From the NCBI RefSeq assembly GCF_017114985.1, contig NZ_JABXKP010000070.1, forward strand, positions 39,031 through 103,030: 64,000 bases of DNA, written 5' to 3'. Within the stretch, counting starts at the first letter, position 1. Each line of letters opens with the position of its first letter. The notes beneath the pieces are model-generated. The model was not told the DNA's origin. It saw only the letters and a list, made by a program, of their open reading frames with translations, and ran no database searches. Below, piece after piece: positions 37,075-45,488 of this stretch. The stretch comes from Nostoc sp. JL33 (lineage in GTDB: Bacteria > Cyanobacteriota > Cyanobacteriia > Cyanobacteriales > Nostocaceae). Made by a program: the position numbers and the translations under genes.

Positions 37075-38217
37075 ATGTCTATGTCGTGGAATTCTACAGT
37101 TTTTAGTGTCTGTGCTTCAGGCAATTCTTGGTTCTGGGCTGCTTGGTGTAATATTGATGATGCGTATAATTTTCTAGAGAAGCCTAAAAAGCAATTGGAG
37201 ATGGATTGCTTATTCTTTGCTGAAGCTCCTTCCAAAGAAGATGCAATTAAAACAGCCCGTAAGCTATTAGGTACTGAAATTAAACAAATAGGCAATGGAT
37301 GGGCAGCAGAAGTTTGCAAAGAGATTGACAAAAAACCTCACATTGATACTGATGAACCTAAAGTAGTCACTAAAGTAGTCACTAATGAGCTTCAGGAATG
37401 TCTACAGCAGCTTCACTCATTGACTGGATTGAGTGATGTGAAGTCTACCGTTCAGGAGTTGGTAAATATTGCAAAAGTAGCCCAGATGCAAGCTCAAGCA
37501 GGTATAAAAGCTCCTTTAATCACCAGACACCTTGTATTCACGGGAAATCCCGGAACAGGCAAAACTACAGTAGCTAGGATTCTAGGTGAAATATACAAAA
37601 ATCTTGGTGTTCTATCAAAAGGACATTTTCTTGAGGTAGACCGGACTGATTTAGTTGCAGAATACTTGGGACAAACAGCACCTAAAACAGCAAAAGTAGT
37701 TGAATCTTCTCTAGGTGGTGTACTTTTTATTGATGAAGCCTACTCTCTTGTTCCAGATGGACATGGCGATATGTTTGGACAAGAGGCAATTAATACTCTC
37801 TTAAAAATGATGGAAGACCACAGAGAGGATCTGGTGATTATCGTTGCAGGATATAAGGAGGAAATGTCTCGATTTATTGAATCTAATCCTGGTCTAAAGT
37901 CCAGATTTGCCAGGTCAATTAATTTTGAAGACTTTTCTCCGCCTGAGTTAGCCGAGATTTTTAAAGTCAGGTGTGAACAGCACGGCTATCTGTTCTCAAA
38001 GAAAACTCTGGAAGCAGTGCGTCATTTAGTCAATCAATTTGAACGTCAAATCGGAGAACTTGGAAATGGTAGATTTGTGAGAAATATCTTTGATCGTTGT
38101 GTGGCTATTCAATGTAACCGTTTAGCAGCATTAGCCAAACCATCAAAGGAAGAACTGAAAACTTTCTTACCTGCTGACGTTCCTACTCATGAACAACTAG
38201 CGCAGTATCTTCTTTGA
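37075..38217 (+). CDS. CbbX/SpoVK-type AAA+ ATPase with an unfamiliar N-terminal domain
   Basis: A 380-residue protein. Residues about 105-375 are a CbbX/CfxQ-like AAA+ module: Walker A FTGNPGTGKTTVARILG, Walker B GGVLFIDEAYSLVPDG, sensor/Arg-finger segment NPGLKSRFARSINF and a C-terminal lid. Relatives include RuBisCO activase CbbX, SpoVK and type VII secretion EccA. Residues 1-95 (including SWFWAAWCNIDDAYNFL and FAEAPSKEDAIKTARKLLG) are a small alpha-beta domain I do not recognise. No RuBisCO or secretion genes adjoin; it sits between typA and small toxin-antitoxin genes. The remodelling target is unknown. Confidence 0.8.
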   Translation: MSMSWNSTVFSVCASGNSWFWAAWCNIDDAYNFLEKPKKQLEMDCLFFAEAPSKEDAIKTARKLLGTEIKQIGNGWAAEVCKEIDKKPHIDTDEPKVVTKVVTNELQECLQQLHSLTGLSDVKSTVQELVNIAKVAQMQAQAGIKAPLITRHLVFTGNPGTGKTTVARILGEIYKNLGVLSKGHFLEVDRTDLVAEYLGQTAPKTAKVVESSLGGVLFIDEAYSLVPDGHGDMFGQEAINTLLKMMEDHREDLVIIVAGYKEEMSRFIESNPGLKSRFARSINFEDFSPPELAEIFKVRCEQHGYLFSKKTLEAVRHLVNQFERQIGELGNGRFVRNIFDRCVAIQCNRLAALAKPSKEELKTFLPADVPTHEQLAQYLL

Positions 38218-38259
38218 GAGTGTCAGTGTAGACCATATTAACTTATTAATTTATACGAT

Positions 38260-38498
38260 ATGTCAGCCCATGCAATGGAAGAAATGGCTGAGGATATGCT
38301 GACGATTTTAGATGTGGAAGAGGCAGTTATGAGAGGTCAAGTCATCCGGGTTAAAAAAGATGATCCGAGAGGAACAAAATATATAGTAGTAGGAACTGCA
38401 TTAGATCAACAAACGCCTGTTGGGATTGTTGGGCGTTTCGCAAGCAACGGACGTATCTGATTATCACTGTTTATGAAATCATTGAGCTTGAAGGGTAG
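38260..38498 (+). pseudogene. DUF4258 protein (MqsR-like toxin candidate), frameshifted
   Basis: The frame MSAHAMEEMAEDMLTILDVE and the DDPRGTKYIVVG segment match DUF4258 proteins, often found before YgiT-type zinc-finger genes. It stops early at 38460, inside GRFASNGRI. Adding one base after CGT at about 38454 restores the family ending YLIITVYEIIELEG and a stop at 38498, 8 bp before the partner gene. So a single-base deletion has probably inactivated the gene. The N-terminus may also be short, as the same frame is open a few codons upstream without a start. Confidence 0.7.
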
Positions 38499-38506
38499 CC
38501 GTATGT

Positions 38507-38746
38507 ATGAATATAAGATGCGAGTATTGCGAAGGAACTGTTCAACCTCGAATTGTCAAGCGCGAGGCATTTAAACATAGAGATGGATTCGTCATCCTGG
38601 AAGATGTGACGATTGGTGTTTGTGATACCTGTGGCAATCCGTACTATTCTGCCGATATTCTTCATGCGGTTCATGCTGTTGCAACTGGAGCGAAACCTCC
38701 TGAAAGAACCGAACAAATTCCGGTCACTCATCTAGAATCAGCATAA
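38507..38746 (+). CDS. YgiT-type zinc-finger protein (MqsA-like antitoxin candidate)
   Basis: A 79-residue protein with two CxxC pairs (RCEYCEG and CDTCGNPYYSAD), the YgiT/MqsA N-terminal zinc domain. In this short form the helix-turn-helix domain of MqsA is absent. It follows the DUF4258 gene by 8 bp once the frameshift there is corrected, as in the known DUF4258-YgiT pairs. Its Cys residues bind zinc for folding; an antitoxin role is inferred from neighbours. Confidence 0.8.
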   Translation: MNIRCEYCEGTVQPRIVKREAFKHRDGFVILEDVTIGVCDTCGNPYYSADILHAVHAVATGAKPPERTEQIPVTHLESA

Positions 38747-38891
38747 TCAACGCCGCGTAATGTTAGATCCTCAAGTTGTTGGTAAAGACAAATTGCTAGC
38801 CAGTAAATATTTTTACGGAAACCATCGCCCTAGCCGTGCATTTAATCAAATCTTTGAGTAACAATGAAGACGACTGAAAAAGGCAATTATC

Positions 38892-39152
38892 ATGACTATT
38901 CGTGAAACTACCATTGCAAAATTGCAGCAACTTTCCGAACCACTCCTGCAAGAAGTGACCGATTTCATTGATTTTGTTATCCACAAACATCAAGTTAAAA
39001 TTGCTGACAGTCAGCCTGATGAAACGCTTGTGGGAAAATGGTCACAATGGTTTGAGGCTGTAGATTCTCTAGACGTATCTCCACCTGAACCAGTCAGCAA
39101 CTATCAGCAACTCCTATTCAACAAGTATCGCCAACAAGGGTTAGAGCTATGA
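38892..39152 (+). CDS. DUF2281-type antitoxin (VapB-like)
   Basis: An 86-residue protein. The N-terminal MTIRETTIAKLQQLSEPLLQ and the following EVTDFIDFVIHKH are typical of DUF2281 proteins, which precede PIN toxins in cyanobacteria. The C-terminal half (SQWFEAVDSLDVSPPEPVSN) is probably the flexible toxin-binding part. It ends with an ATGA overlap into the PIN gene. A ribosome site is weak before the ATG. Confidence 0.82.
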   Translation: MTIRETTIAKLQQLSEPLLQEVTDFIDFVIHKHQVKIADSQPDETLVGKWSQWFEAVDSLDVSPPEPVSNYQQLLFNKYRQQGLEL

Positions 39153-39559
39153 TCCTGTGCGATGCAGGAGTCTTATTGTGTTTAGTTGATTCCACTCAGC
39201 CTCAGCACAATGCTTATAAAATTGCAGTAATACGTTTGGCAAAGCCTCTCGTCACAACCTGGTCATGCCTGACAGAAGCCATGTATCTTGCCCTGCATCG
39301 TGGCGGCTGGCAAATGCAAAAACAGTTGGGGCAACTTCTTTTAGATAAACTGCTGACCGTTTACGAGATTCAGGAGAGTGATTACAGCCGTTTGTTGGCG
39401 CTGATGGAACAATACCGCGATCGCCCAATGGATTTAGCAGATGCAACGTTGGTTTTGACGGCTGAAAAGACAGGGTATCGTCAAATTCTCACCCTCGATT
39501 CTGATTTCTTGTTTTATCGAATTGGTCATCAAGACACCTTTGAAATCATTTCAGTCTGA
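39149..39559 (+). CDS. PIN-domain toxin (VapC-like)
   Basis: A 136-residue PIN-domain ribonuclease. The metal-binding acids are visible: D5 (MILCDAGVLL), Glu in SCLTEAMYLAL, Asp in RPMDLADATL and the last in LTLDSDFLFYR. VapC toxins cut tRNA or rRNA loops. Its start overlaps the antitoxin stop by 4 bases (ATGA), showing translational coupling. All four acidic positions are kept, so the toxin may be active. Confidence 0.85.
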   Translation: MILCDAGVLLCLVDSTQPQHNAYKIAVIRLAKPLVTTWSCLTEAMYLALHRGGWQMQKQLGQLLLDKLLTVYEIQESDYSRLLALMEQYRDRPMDLADATLVLTAEKTGYRQILTLDSDFLFYRIGHQDTFEIISV

Positions 39560-39787
39560 AGCAATGAGTAACCAAATCACGATTTAGATAAGGTTTAGCA
39601 ACGCTAGGATGTCCGTTTGAATGAACTGCGCGTCACCGATAGCGAAGCGTTAGCGAGTCTTGCCTACGCAATGGAGTAAATCATAAAAGAGCGATCGAAA
39701 ACAAATCAATTATTTTCAAAGCTTATAATAGTCATGCTGGCAAAGAGTATGTCACAATTCAGGCAGGGATTGCTAGAGGTGAACGCG

Positions 39788-40366
39788 ATGCCCCCACTAC
39801 TCGACCCAACTACCGACCAACGCATTGTCCATTATGGGACGTGGGAACAGTTTAAGTTCATCCAAAAGGGTTTTGACGGTTCTCCTGGTGTGCGACTGTT
39901 TTACTATGACGATACAATCGAGATTCTCATGCCGGGACGCGAACATGAAATTTTTGCAAGTATCATCGGTTATTTAGTGACAACCTTTCTCGTCGAAAAA
40001 GGCATTTTCTTTCAGCCAACCCGATCAATGACCCAGGAAAAAGAAGGGGTTGTCTCGGTTCAAGCGGATGAGTCCTACTGCATTGGCAGCGTTAAACCGA
40101 TTCCAGATTTGTCCATCGAAGTCGTTTTTACCAGTGGTGGTATCAGCAAGTTAGAACGCTATAAAATTCTGGGAGTACTGGAAGTCTGGTTTTGGGAAGA
40201 TGGGCTGTTAACGCTCTATCATCTGCATGACGGCAGCTATGAACGCGTCGATCGCAGCCAACTGCCCGGACTCAATGACCTCAATTTGGATTTACTGAGA
40301 CGCTGCATTTTCATGGCTGAGACTGATGCTGGAGAAGCTATTAGAGCATTTCGTCAAGAGATTTAA
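39788..40366 (+). CDS. Uma2-family (DUF820) putative nuclease-fold protein
   Basis: A protein of about 192 residues. Uma2 proteins, very numerous in cyanobacteria, have a PD-(D/E)XK-like fold. The acidic and basic residues of that fold occur in KPIPDLSIEVVFTSGG and KLERYK. The N-terminal DPTTDQRIVHYGTWEQFKFI and the VWFWEDG strand match the family. ATG 39788 has GAGGTG 6 bases upstream; the frame is open to an ATG at 39734. The function of the family is not established, though it has been linked to mobile DNA. It stands alone. Confidence 0.8.
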   Translation: MPPLLDPTTDQRIVHYGTWEQFKFIQKGFDGSPGVRLFYYDDTIEILMPGREHEIFASIIGYLVTTFLVEKGIFFQPTRSMTQEKEGVVSVQADESYCIGSVKPIPDLSIEVVFTSGGISKLERYKILGVLEVWFWEDGLLTLYHLHDGSYERVDRSQLPGLNDLNLDLLRRCIFMAETDAGEAIRAFRQEI

Positions 40367-40525
40367 CGCGTAGGCGAGCTTTTCGTAGACATCGCTCTTT
40401 TGCATATTTTCACACAAAGCGATCGCCAAACATAGCATAGATTACAGTGCTGCATCTACGCCCGTCGTAGACATGGACTCTCACTACTGCTTTCATTTCA
40501 CAAAAATCAGATAAGACTGATATTT

Positions 40526-40969
40526 TTAAGGTAAATAATTTTCATCTAATAATTGAACAAGAGTGTAAGGGCATTTTTCTAGAAAAATATTTAAATCGGT
40601 TTTAATTTTCACAAACTCAACCGCACTTTGATAAATATTCTCTAAATCATCCTGTAACTTTTTTGTTAAATTCGTTGTTAAATGATTATTTAAGTCATAT
40701 CTAAAGGTTTTAATTTCTCCAATCCAATGACGATAGTTTCTTTCATATTCAATCTGCCAATATTGAAGTAATAATATATGAATAATGATTTGCCTTAAAA
40801 GACCTTTGCCTTTAGCTAAATCTCTTCTACCCAAACTGATTAATTCCTCAATTAAGTTTTCTAAATCAAGTTGGCTAAACTGTTTTTGTTTTAATAATTC
40901 AATAGTTTCTTCTAACCATAAATTTTCATCGGTTTCATAGAGTTGTTTTAATTTGGTAGTAATTGTCAT
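40526..40969 (-). CDS. DUF29 family protein
   Basis: A 147-residue helical protein with the DUF29 features: LYETDENLWLEETIELLKQ, LDLENLIEELISLGRRDLAK, and LLQYWQIEYERNYRHWIGEI. DUF29 genes are abundant in cyanobacteria, often in several copies and near mobile or toxin genes; their function is unknown. Codon usage is AT-richer than that of the neighbouring housekeeping genes, consistent with acquired DNA. Confidence 0.85.
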   Translation of the reverse strand: MTITTKLKQLYETDENLWLEETIELLKQKQFSQLDLENLIEELISLGRRDLAKGKGLLRQIIIHILLLQYWQIEYERNYRHWIGEIKTFRYDLNNHLTTNLTKKLQDDLENIYQSAVEFVKIKTDLNIFLEKCPYTLVQLLDENYLP

Positions 40970-41136
40970 ATTTTTACCTTCTACTTATCTTCCATCATTT
41001 AATCATCATATACAATTATAAATTTACAGATGCAAACGACCAAAATACAGAAAACTGGTTAGATTGTGCATACAATTCCTAACTGACTCCACCAAAATGC
41101 TTTTGAAGATGCAAGTTTTTCAATGGTGCTTTAATT

Positions 41137-41472
41137 TCACACAAACTCGACACGTCCCACCATCTCTTCAGGTGTCATCACCTCATACATCAAAACCAAA
41201 GTTTCAATGATTTCACCAATTGAACGAGTTCCTTTCTTGCAGTAGGTAATACCAGGATGATCAAGCCTAGAACTTGCAATAATCAAAAAATCTGCATCTT
41301 GGGTGAATAGTACTCGCTGTGCTTCCTGAATAAAGGCTAACTGGACTTCATCGCTTTGAGTACGTAATTCCACATCATTGGTTGTTGTCACATCAATTCC
41401 ATAACGGCGCAAGCCAAGGGCAATTGCAGGATCGACATTTTCATCAAGATGAAAGCGAATTCGCTCACTCAT
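41137..41472 (-). CDS. DUF5615 PIN-like protein (putative toxin)
   Basis: A 111-residue protein of the PIN-like DUF5615 group: FHLDENVDPAIALGLRRYGI at the N-terminus with Asp and Glu ligands, and LFTQDADFLIIASS with the next acids. It overlaps the upstream DUF433 gene by 8 bp. DUF5615-DUF433 pairs are regarded as toxin-antitoxin modules in cyanobacteria; RNase activity is predicted from the fold, not shown. Confidence 0.83.
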   Translation of the reverse strand: MSERIRFHLDENVDPAIALGLRRYGIDVTTTNDVELRTQSDEVQLAFIQEAQRVLFTQDADFLIIASSRLDHPGITYCKKGTRSIGEIIETLVLMYEVMTPEEMVGRVEFV

Positions 41473-41791
41473 TCCTCAACTGTCTGAGTTTCTCTTGAAG
41501 ACGCGACGGATGATTTTGCTTCAGTATCTCAACTAACTCATTCTCTTCTGCTGTACGGCGATCAATCTCGTCTCGGTGATCAAAGTAATAAGCCATTGCT
41601 GCATAAACAGATGCCAGTGACAGGTCATACTTACCAGCAATCTCTACCAAGGAATATCCTAGCTTTAAATGCATCATCGCCACATCTTCTACAGCAATGC
41701 GTGTATCAGTAATGCGGGGCTTCCCACTCCGCACATCAGAAGAGATTTCAATATGCTCCCGACTGACTAACTGCATCAAAGAATCTTCCAC
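41465..41791 (-). CDS. DUF433 antitoxin-like protein
   Basis: A 108-residue protein with a winged-helix-like DUF433 domain: SSDVRSGKPRITDTRIAVED, then LGYSLVEIAGKYDLSLASVY, the likely DNA-recognition helices. It precedes the DUF5615 gene with an 8-bp overlap and probably represses the operon. The C-terminus (NHPSRLQEKLRQLRNE) is the likely toxin contact. Confidence 0.83.
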   Translation of the reverse strand: MEDSLMQLVSREHIEISSDVRSGKPRITDTRIAVEDVAMMHLKLGYSLVEIAGKYDLSLASVYAAMAYYFDHRDEIDRRTAEENELVEILKQNHPSRLQEKLRQLRNE

Positions 41792-41891
41792 CTCTATTCC
41801 ATATCTTAATAATATGTGATTGCTCCTCGCCGTTGATATTCTGGTGAGTTTTTTAACTTAAAATGGTGAATAATCTGAATAGAGGTTTTCT

Positions 41892-42158
41892 ATGAGCATC
41901 AGTCTCACACCCGATCAAGAACGCTTTATTCAAACCAAGCTCCAGTCTGGGAAATATCGCTCCGCAGAAGAAGCCCTTGAAATTGCCTTACGGTTGCTTG
42001 ATGAATACGATCGCGCCGATGCTAAATGGATCGAAGATGTGCGAGAAAAAATTGATGCGGCGATTTTAGCTTCAGATAAAACGCCTCCTATTGATGGAGA
42101 GACATTCGTAAACCAAGTTCTAGAGCGGTTTCGACAAGGACATCAGGCGCAAGCATGA
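41892..42158 (+). CDS. parD: ParD-family antitoxin
   Basis: An 88-residue ribbon-helix-helix antitoxin. MSISLTPDQERFIQTKLQSG followed by YRSAEEALEIALRLLDEYD is the ParD/CopG N-terminal domain; the acidic C-terminus wraps the toxin in the family. Its stop overlaps the ATG of the parE gene (ATGA). The partner is disrupted by a MITE, so this antitoxin is now orphaned at this locus. Confidence 0.9.
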   Translation: MSISLTPDQERFIQTKLQSGKYRSAEEALEIALRLLDEYDRADAKWIEDVREKIDAAILASDKTPPIDGETFVNQVLERFRQGHQAQA

Positions 42159-42593
42159 GTCGCTACGTCATCAACATTCTTGCCAGCCGAGATAAGTAGA
42201 GCGGTGTGAATAATTCAAGGTTTGTAGTGAGGGCTTCAGCCATCATTTGAGGACTTTAGTCCTCACTACGAACTAATCTCAAGATTTTTTACATTACTTA
42301 ATCTAGTTTGATTTATTCTCACCGACTTACTTATCAATGAAATTGCCGATTACTTTGCTGAAACTAGCGTTGAAGCAGGAGAACGATTTTTCAGTGAATT
42401 CAACCGCAAGTGCCAACAACTTGTTGCCTTTCCAAACAGTGGTAAAAGTTACGCAAAAATTCGTCCAGACCTCCGAGGTGTATCCTTGCAAGGCTATATC
42501 GTTTTCTACAAAGTGCTAGATGATGGTATTGAAATTCTACGGGTTGTAAGTGGTCGTCGTAATTTTCCATCTCTTTTTGAGGAATCCAACTAA
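42155..42593 (+). pseudogene. parE: ParE toxin gene split by a MITE insertion
   Basis: The 5' part encodes MSRYVINILASRD (42155-42193). After the MITE the frame continues from 42334 as NEIADYFAETSVEAGERFF and onward through YIVFYKVLDDGIEILRVVSG to a stop at 42593, a full ParE C-terminus. Removing 139 bases (MITE plus one TA) joins GAT and ATC and gives one continuous ParE frame of about 100 residues. The insertion brings an in-frame TAG directly after GAT AAG. The toxin is therefore inactive by insertion, not by gradual decay. Confidence 0.9.
42195..42331. mobile_element. MITE family B, copy 2, inserted in parE with TA duplication
   Basis: A 137-bp element. The ends are AGTAGAGCGGTGTGAATAA and, from the right, AGTAAGTCGGTGAGAATAA. 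TA is found on both sides (42193-42194, 42332-42333). The centre has a near-palindrome around GAGGACTTTAGTCCTC. TA duplication points to an IS630/Tc1-type transposase acting in trans. It shares GTTTGTAGT and CTACGAA blocks with copy 1 at 15672. Confidence 0.9.
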
Positions 42594-42657
42594 AAGCTTT
42601 TTTGCCGAACCCCTGAGACACTGTGAATTTCGGGTGGTATTGGGTTAAAAAAGAAAC

Positions 42658-43842
42658 ATGAAAATCATCAAACCCATCACCAATTGGTTAGAAACCCGCG
42701 CTTGTACCCCTGCATACGGCGGTTGGATACTAGCAGCAACGGCTATTTGTTTTTTTGGGGCAGGTATCAATACGATGGCTGGCTGGCTGTACGCCATTAG
42801 CGGCATTAGTTTTGCTCTTTTAGGTGTAGCAGCCATCTTACCGCCGCGATCGCTCACAGGTCTATCCATCACCCGCCGTCCCATTCAACCTGTATCAGCA
42901 GGCGACGATCTGATGGTGGAATTAGAAATCCGCAATCAGACACAGCAGCCTGTAAGTTTATTGAAAGTTGAGGATATACTACCCTTCGTCTTAGGGAAAC
43001 CAGTACAAAAGGCAATCGAAACAATTTCTAGCCAAGGTAGTTACCGTTGGCTATATTACCACCCTACCCAGCGCCGGGGCGTATATCGCTGGAATACAGT
43101 AGAACTGGGTTCTGGTGCGCCTTTGGGATTATTCTGGTGTCGCCGTCAGCGTGATTGTGCTGCAATGGCGATCGTCTATCCTACAGTGTTACCCTTGGTT
43201 ACATGCCCCCTAGTAGACGAAATGGGGCAAGAAGAGAGCAAAAAAGGCGATCCTCGTGGTAGACCCTTGCAGACAGCGACAACGGGGCTGGTGCGATCGC
43301 TACGCCCTTATCGTATAGGAGATCCTACCCGTCTGATCCACTGGCGGACTAGCGCCCGCTATGGAGAATTAAGGGTGCGGGAGTTAGAAATGGTCACAGG
43401 TGGACAAGAAATAGTTATTGCCCTTGACAGCGCTAGTAATTGGGAAGAAGAAAACTTTGAACAAGCAGTAATTGCCGCAGCTTCACTGTATTTTTATGCA
43501 CAGCAACAGCAATTAGAGGTGCAACTCTGGACAGCATCAACAAATTTAATTAAAGGCGATCGCTTTGTACTAGAAACCTTAGCAGCAACCACAGCCCTAG
43601 AAGATGCCAGTTCAGTAGTTCCTAAAAGCTATCCCTTGATTTGGCTGACTCAAAACCCCCTGAGCCTTGCTACTCTTCCTCAAGGCAGTCGCTGGGTTTT
43701 GTGGCCAAATATTTCCTCACCACTAGAACCAGAGGTAATCAATTGGGAGCATCCTGGTATAGTTTTACAAAGCGATGTCTCCGACGGGCTACGCCTACAC
43801 GCACTACAACCCCAACTGCAAAAAACATTAAATTCGTATTAA
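42658..43842 (+). CDS. DUF58 domain protein
   Basis: A 394-residue membrane protein. Two hydrophobic helices lie at residues 18-60, followed by a beta-rich region and then the DUF58 core with TGLVRSLRPYRIGDPTRLIH followed by WRTSARYGELRVREL. DUF58 proteins often accompany MoxR ATPases and VWA proteins; neither is adjacent here. The role is unknown. The ATG at 42658 lies 65 bp after the parE relic and is preceded by AAAAAAGAAAC. Confidence 0.85.
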   Translation: MKIIKPITNWLETRACTPAYGGWILAATAICFFGAGINTMAGWLYAISGISFALLGVAAILPPRSLTGLSITRRPIQPVSAGDDLMVELEIRNQTQQPVSLLKVEDILPFVLGKPVQKAIETISSQGSYRWLYYHPTQRRGVYRWNTVELGSGAPLGLFWCRRQRDCAAMAIVYPTVLPLVTCPLVDEMGQEESKKGDPRGRPLQTATTGLVRSLRPYRIGDPTRLIHWRTSARYGELRVRELEMVTGGQEIVIALDSASNWEEENFEQAVIAAASLYFYAQQQQLEVQLWTASTNLIKGDRFVLETLAATTALEDASSVVPKSYPLIWLTQNPLSLATLPQGSRWVLWPNISSPLEPEVINWEHPGIVLQSDVSDGLRLHALQPQLQKTLNSY

Positions 43843-43991
43843 TCAATACCTTCACCAAAAAACCATACCCTAGAAGGGCTATACGAACAAAGCCTACCTC
43901 CCAAGATTGTAAAGCTTTTAGCTTACGGAGGTGTAGCTCTTGTTTGTATAGCCACGACTTCTAGTTATTCGCGCAAGGTGCAAGGTTTGAG

Positions 43992-44651
43992 TTAACTTTG
44001 CTTTAGCTGTTTACGTCTTAATACTGAACCAGCACTTAAAGTAGCTATTGTCAGTAGCGCTGGTAGAAATGTAGGTTCAGGAACAGATGTAACTTTTTCA
44101 TTAAAGGTAAAGTTATCTAGTGCAAACTGTGTCCCGCCACCACCCGTCTTTATCAGATAATCTGGCTCAACTCCACCAAATGACGTAAACTTTAATTCAT
44201 CAACACCAAAATAATCAAAATTAACTAAAGTTGGCTGTGTCGTATCTACAACCACAGTTTTTGAATACAAGGTTGCACCGCTCTTTAAACCTTGTACAGT
44301 AACCGAAAGACCATTATTCCAAGTAGCTGATAGGTAAAGACTGTTGAAGTCAAAAACACTATCACTTACTAGGGCTGGGTTTCCAAATCCGTTGAAAGCC
44401 ACATAGTCTCCTGAAACTCTGCCATTGTCTTCGCCTGTACGTGTAACTTTAGAACTTGAGCCATTTACATAGTAAAAATTATCCCAATTAAATCCTCCGT
44501 AACCATTAGGAATCGGCTCATAATATGAAATAGGCGCTATATCGTCAAATGTTAAAACAGTTGCTTGTGCTACGGCTCCTATTCCCAAAACGATGACTGT
44601 TGCTGCGATCGCAGCAGTCGATAACTTTTTCGCAACAGTTGAAATACTCAT
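43992..44651 (-). CDS. PEP-CTERM sorted exported protein
   Basis: A protein of about 219 residues. MSISTVAKKLSTAAIAATVI begins a signal peptide ending AVAQA. The mature beta-rich part starts with TVLTFDDIAPISYYEPIPNG. The C-terminal anchor is SVPEPTFLPALLTIATLSAG followed by RRK, the PEP-CTERM pattern for exosortase sorting. The longer frame to 44726 (Cys- and Lys-rich) precedes the signal and is rejected. The interior resembles secreted cyanobacterial proteins with a concanavalin-like fold; ligand unknown. Confidence 0.82.
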   Translation of the reverse strand: MSISTVAKKLSTAAIAATVIVLGIGAVAQATVLTFDDIAPISYYEPIPNGYGGFNWDNFYYVNGSSSKVTRTGEDNGRVSGDYVAFNGFGNPALVSDSVFDFNSLYLSATWNNGLSVTVQGLKSGATLYSKTVVVDTTQPTLVNFDYFGVDELKFTSFGGVEPDYLIKTGGGGTQFALDNFTFNEKVTSVPEPTFLPALLTIATLSAGSVLRRKQLKQS

Positions 44652-45113
44652 ATGGTAGTAGTTGTAACTCTTGATAAGTTTGTGCTTTTTTTTGTCACAC
44701 ATTTCACAATATACACTAACTCGCAAAAAGCAAGTATTATTACTTAGTTATTTCATGAAGTCTCATAAAGTTATGATCAAGAGAATTCAGCAAAATGTAT
44801 AAATAAACAAAGCCTGACATAAGTCTGCTTAAAGGATCGCCCTTGGCATCTTGCCTTAGAGGCATCACAGCGTCGTTTGTTGATGAGAATAAATCAACCT
44901 CTTGACTTTTAAATTCTGCCTGAAGATGCAACTTGAATTTTGATTAGCTTATAAGTTAGGCTTGTAAGATTTCTGAGATTTTGTCTGATCCCAGCACCCC
45001 GGACATATCAGCCTTCGTAGCAAAGTAAAACAATTTGAGCAAGTAAAGTTGGGGAAATACACCCAGTAATCCCTTAGTGAGGCTGAGGTACAATGCAAAG
45101 AAATATTTAAATT
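44652..45113. other. Divergent intergenic region (462 bp)
   Basis: AT-rich near both genes. A 63-codon reverse frame at 44740-44931 has no recognisable family and no supporting ribosome site. Promoters for the PEP-CTERM gene and for ftrC must lie here; none was identified with confidence. Confidence 0.4.
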
Positions 45114-45488
45114 ATGAGCGACATGATCACATCAGAACATAACACAAAATCCAGCGATAAAAGCCTAGAGGCAATGCGGCATTTTTCCGAACAATACGCC
45201 AAGCGTACTGGAACCTACTTCTGTTCTGAACCTTCTGTCACCGCAGTTGTGATTGAAGGACTAGCCAAACATAAAGACGAACTAGGTGCGCCTTTATGTC
45301 CCTGTCGCCACTACGAAGATAAAGAAGCTGAGGTTCACGCCACATATTGGAACTGTCCCTGTGTGCCAATGAGAGAACGCAAAGAGTGCCATTGCATGTT
45401 GTTCCTCACCTCTGACAACGAGTTTGCTGGAGAAAAGCAAGAAATCTCTCTCGAAACAATTAAAGAAGTACGAGAGAGCATGGGATGA
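45114..45488 (+). CDS. ftrC: Ferredoxin-thioredoxin reductase, catalytic subunit
   Basis: A 124-residue Fe4S4 protein that passes electrons from photosystem I-reduced ferredoxin to thioredoxins. The Cys pattern is complete: FCSEP, then CPCRHYEDK, YWNCPCVPM and ECHCMLF, giving the cluster ligands and the redox-active pair. It is 4 bases overlapped (ATGA) by the DUF309 gene, an arrangement that suggests co-expression. The variable subunit gene (ftrV) is not in the window. Confidence 0.95.
   Translation: MSDMITSEHNTKSSDKSLEAMRHFSEQYAKRTGTYFCSEPSVTAVVIEGLAKHKDELGAPLCPCRHYEDKEAEVHATYWNCPCVPMRERKECHCMLFLTSDNEFAGEKQEISLETIKEVRESMG

Noticed and set aside
38760..38861. 33-codon frame MLDPQVVGKDKLLASKYF
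   Set aside because: Too short, no family and no clear ribosome site.
44740..44931. 63-codon reverse frame
   Set aside because: No recognisable motif or ribosome site; possibly a gene relic but cannot be supported.
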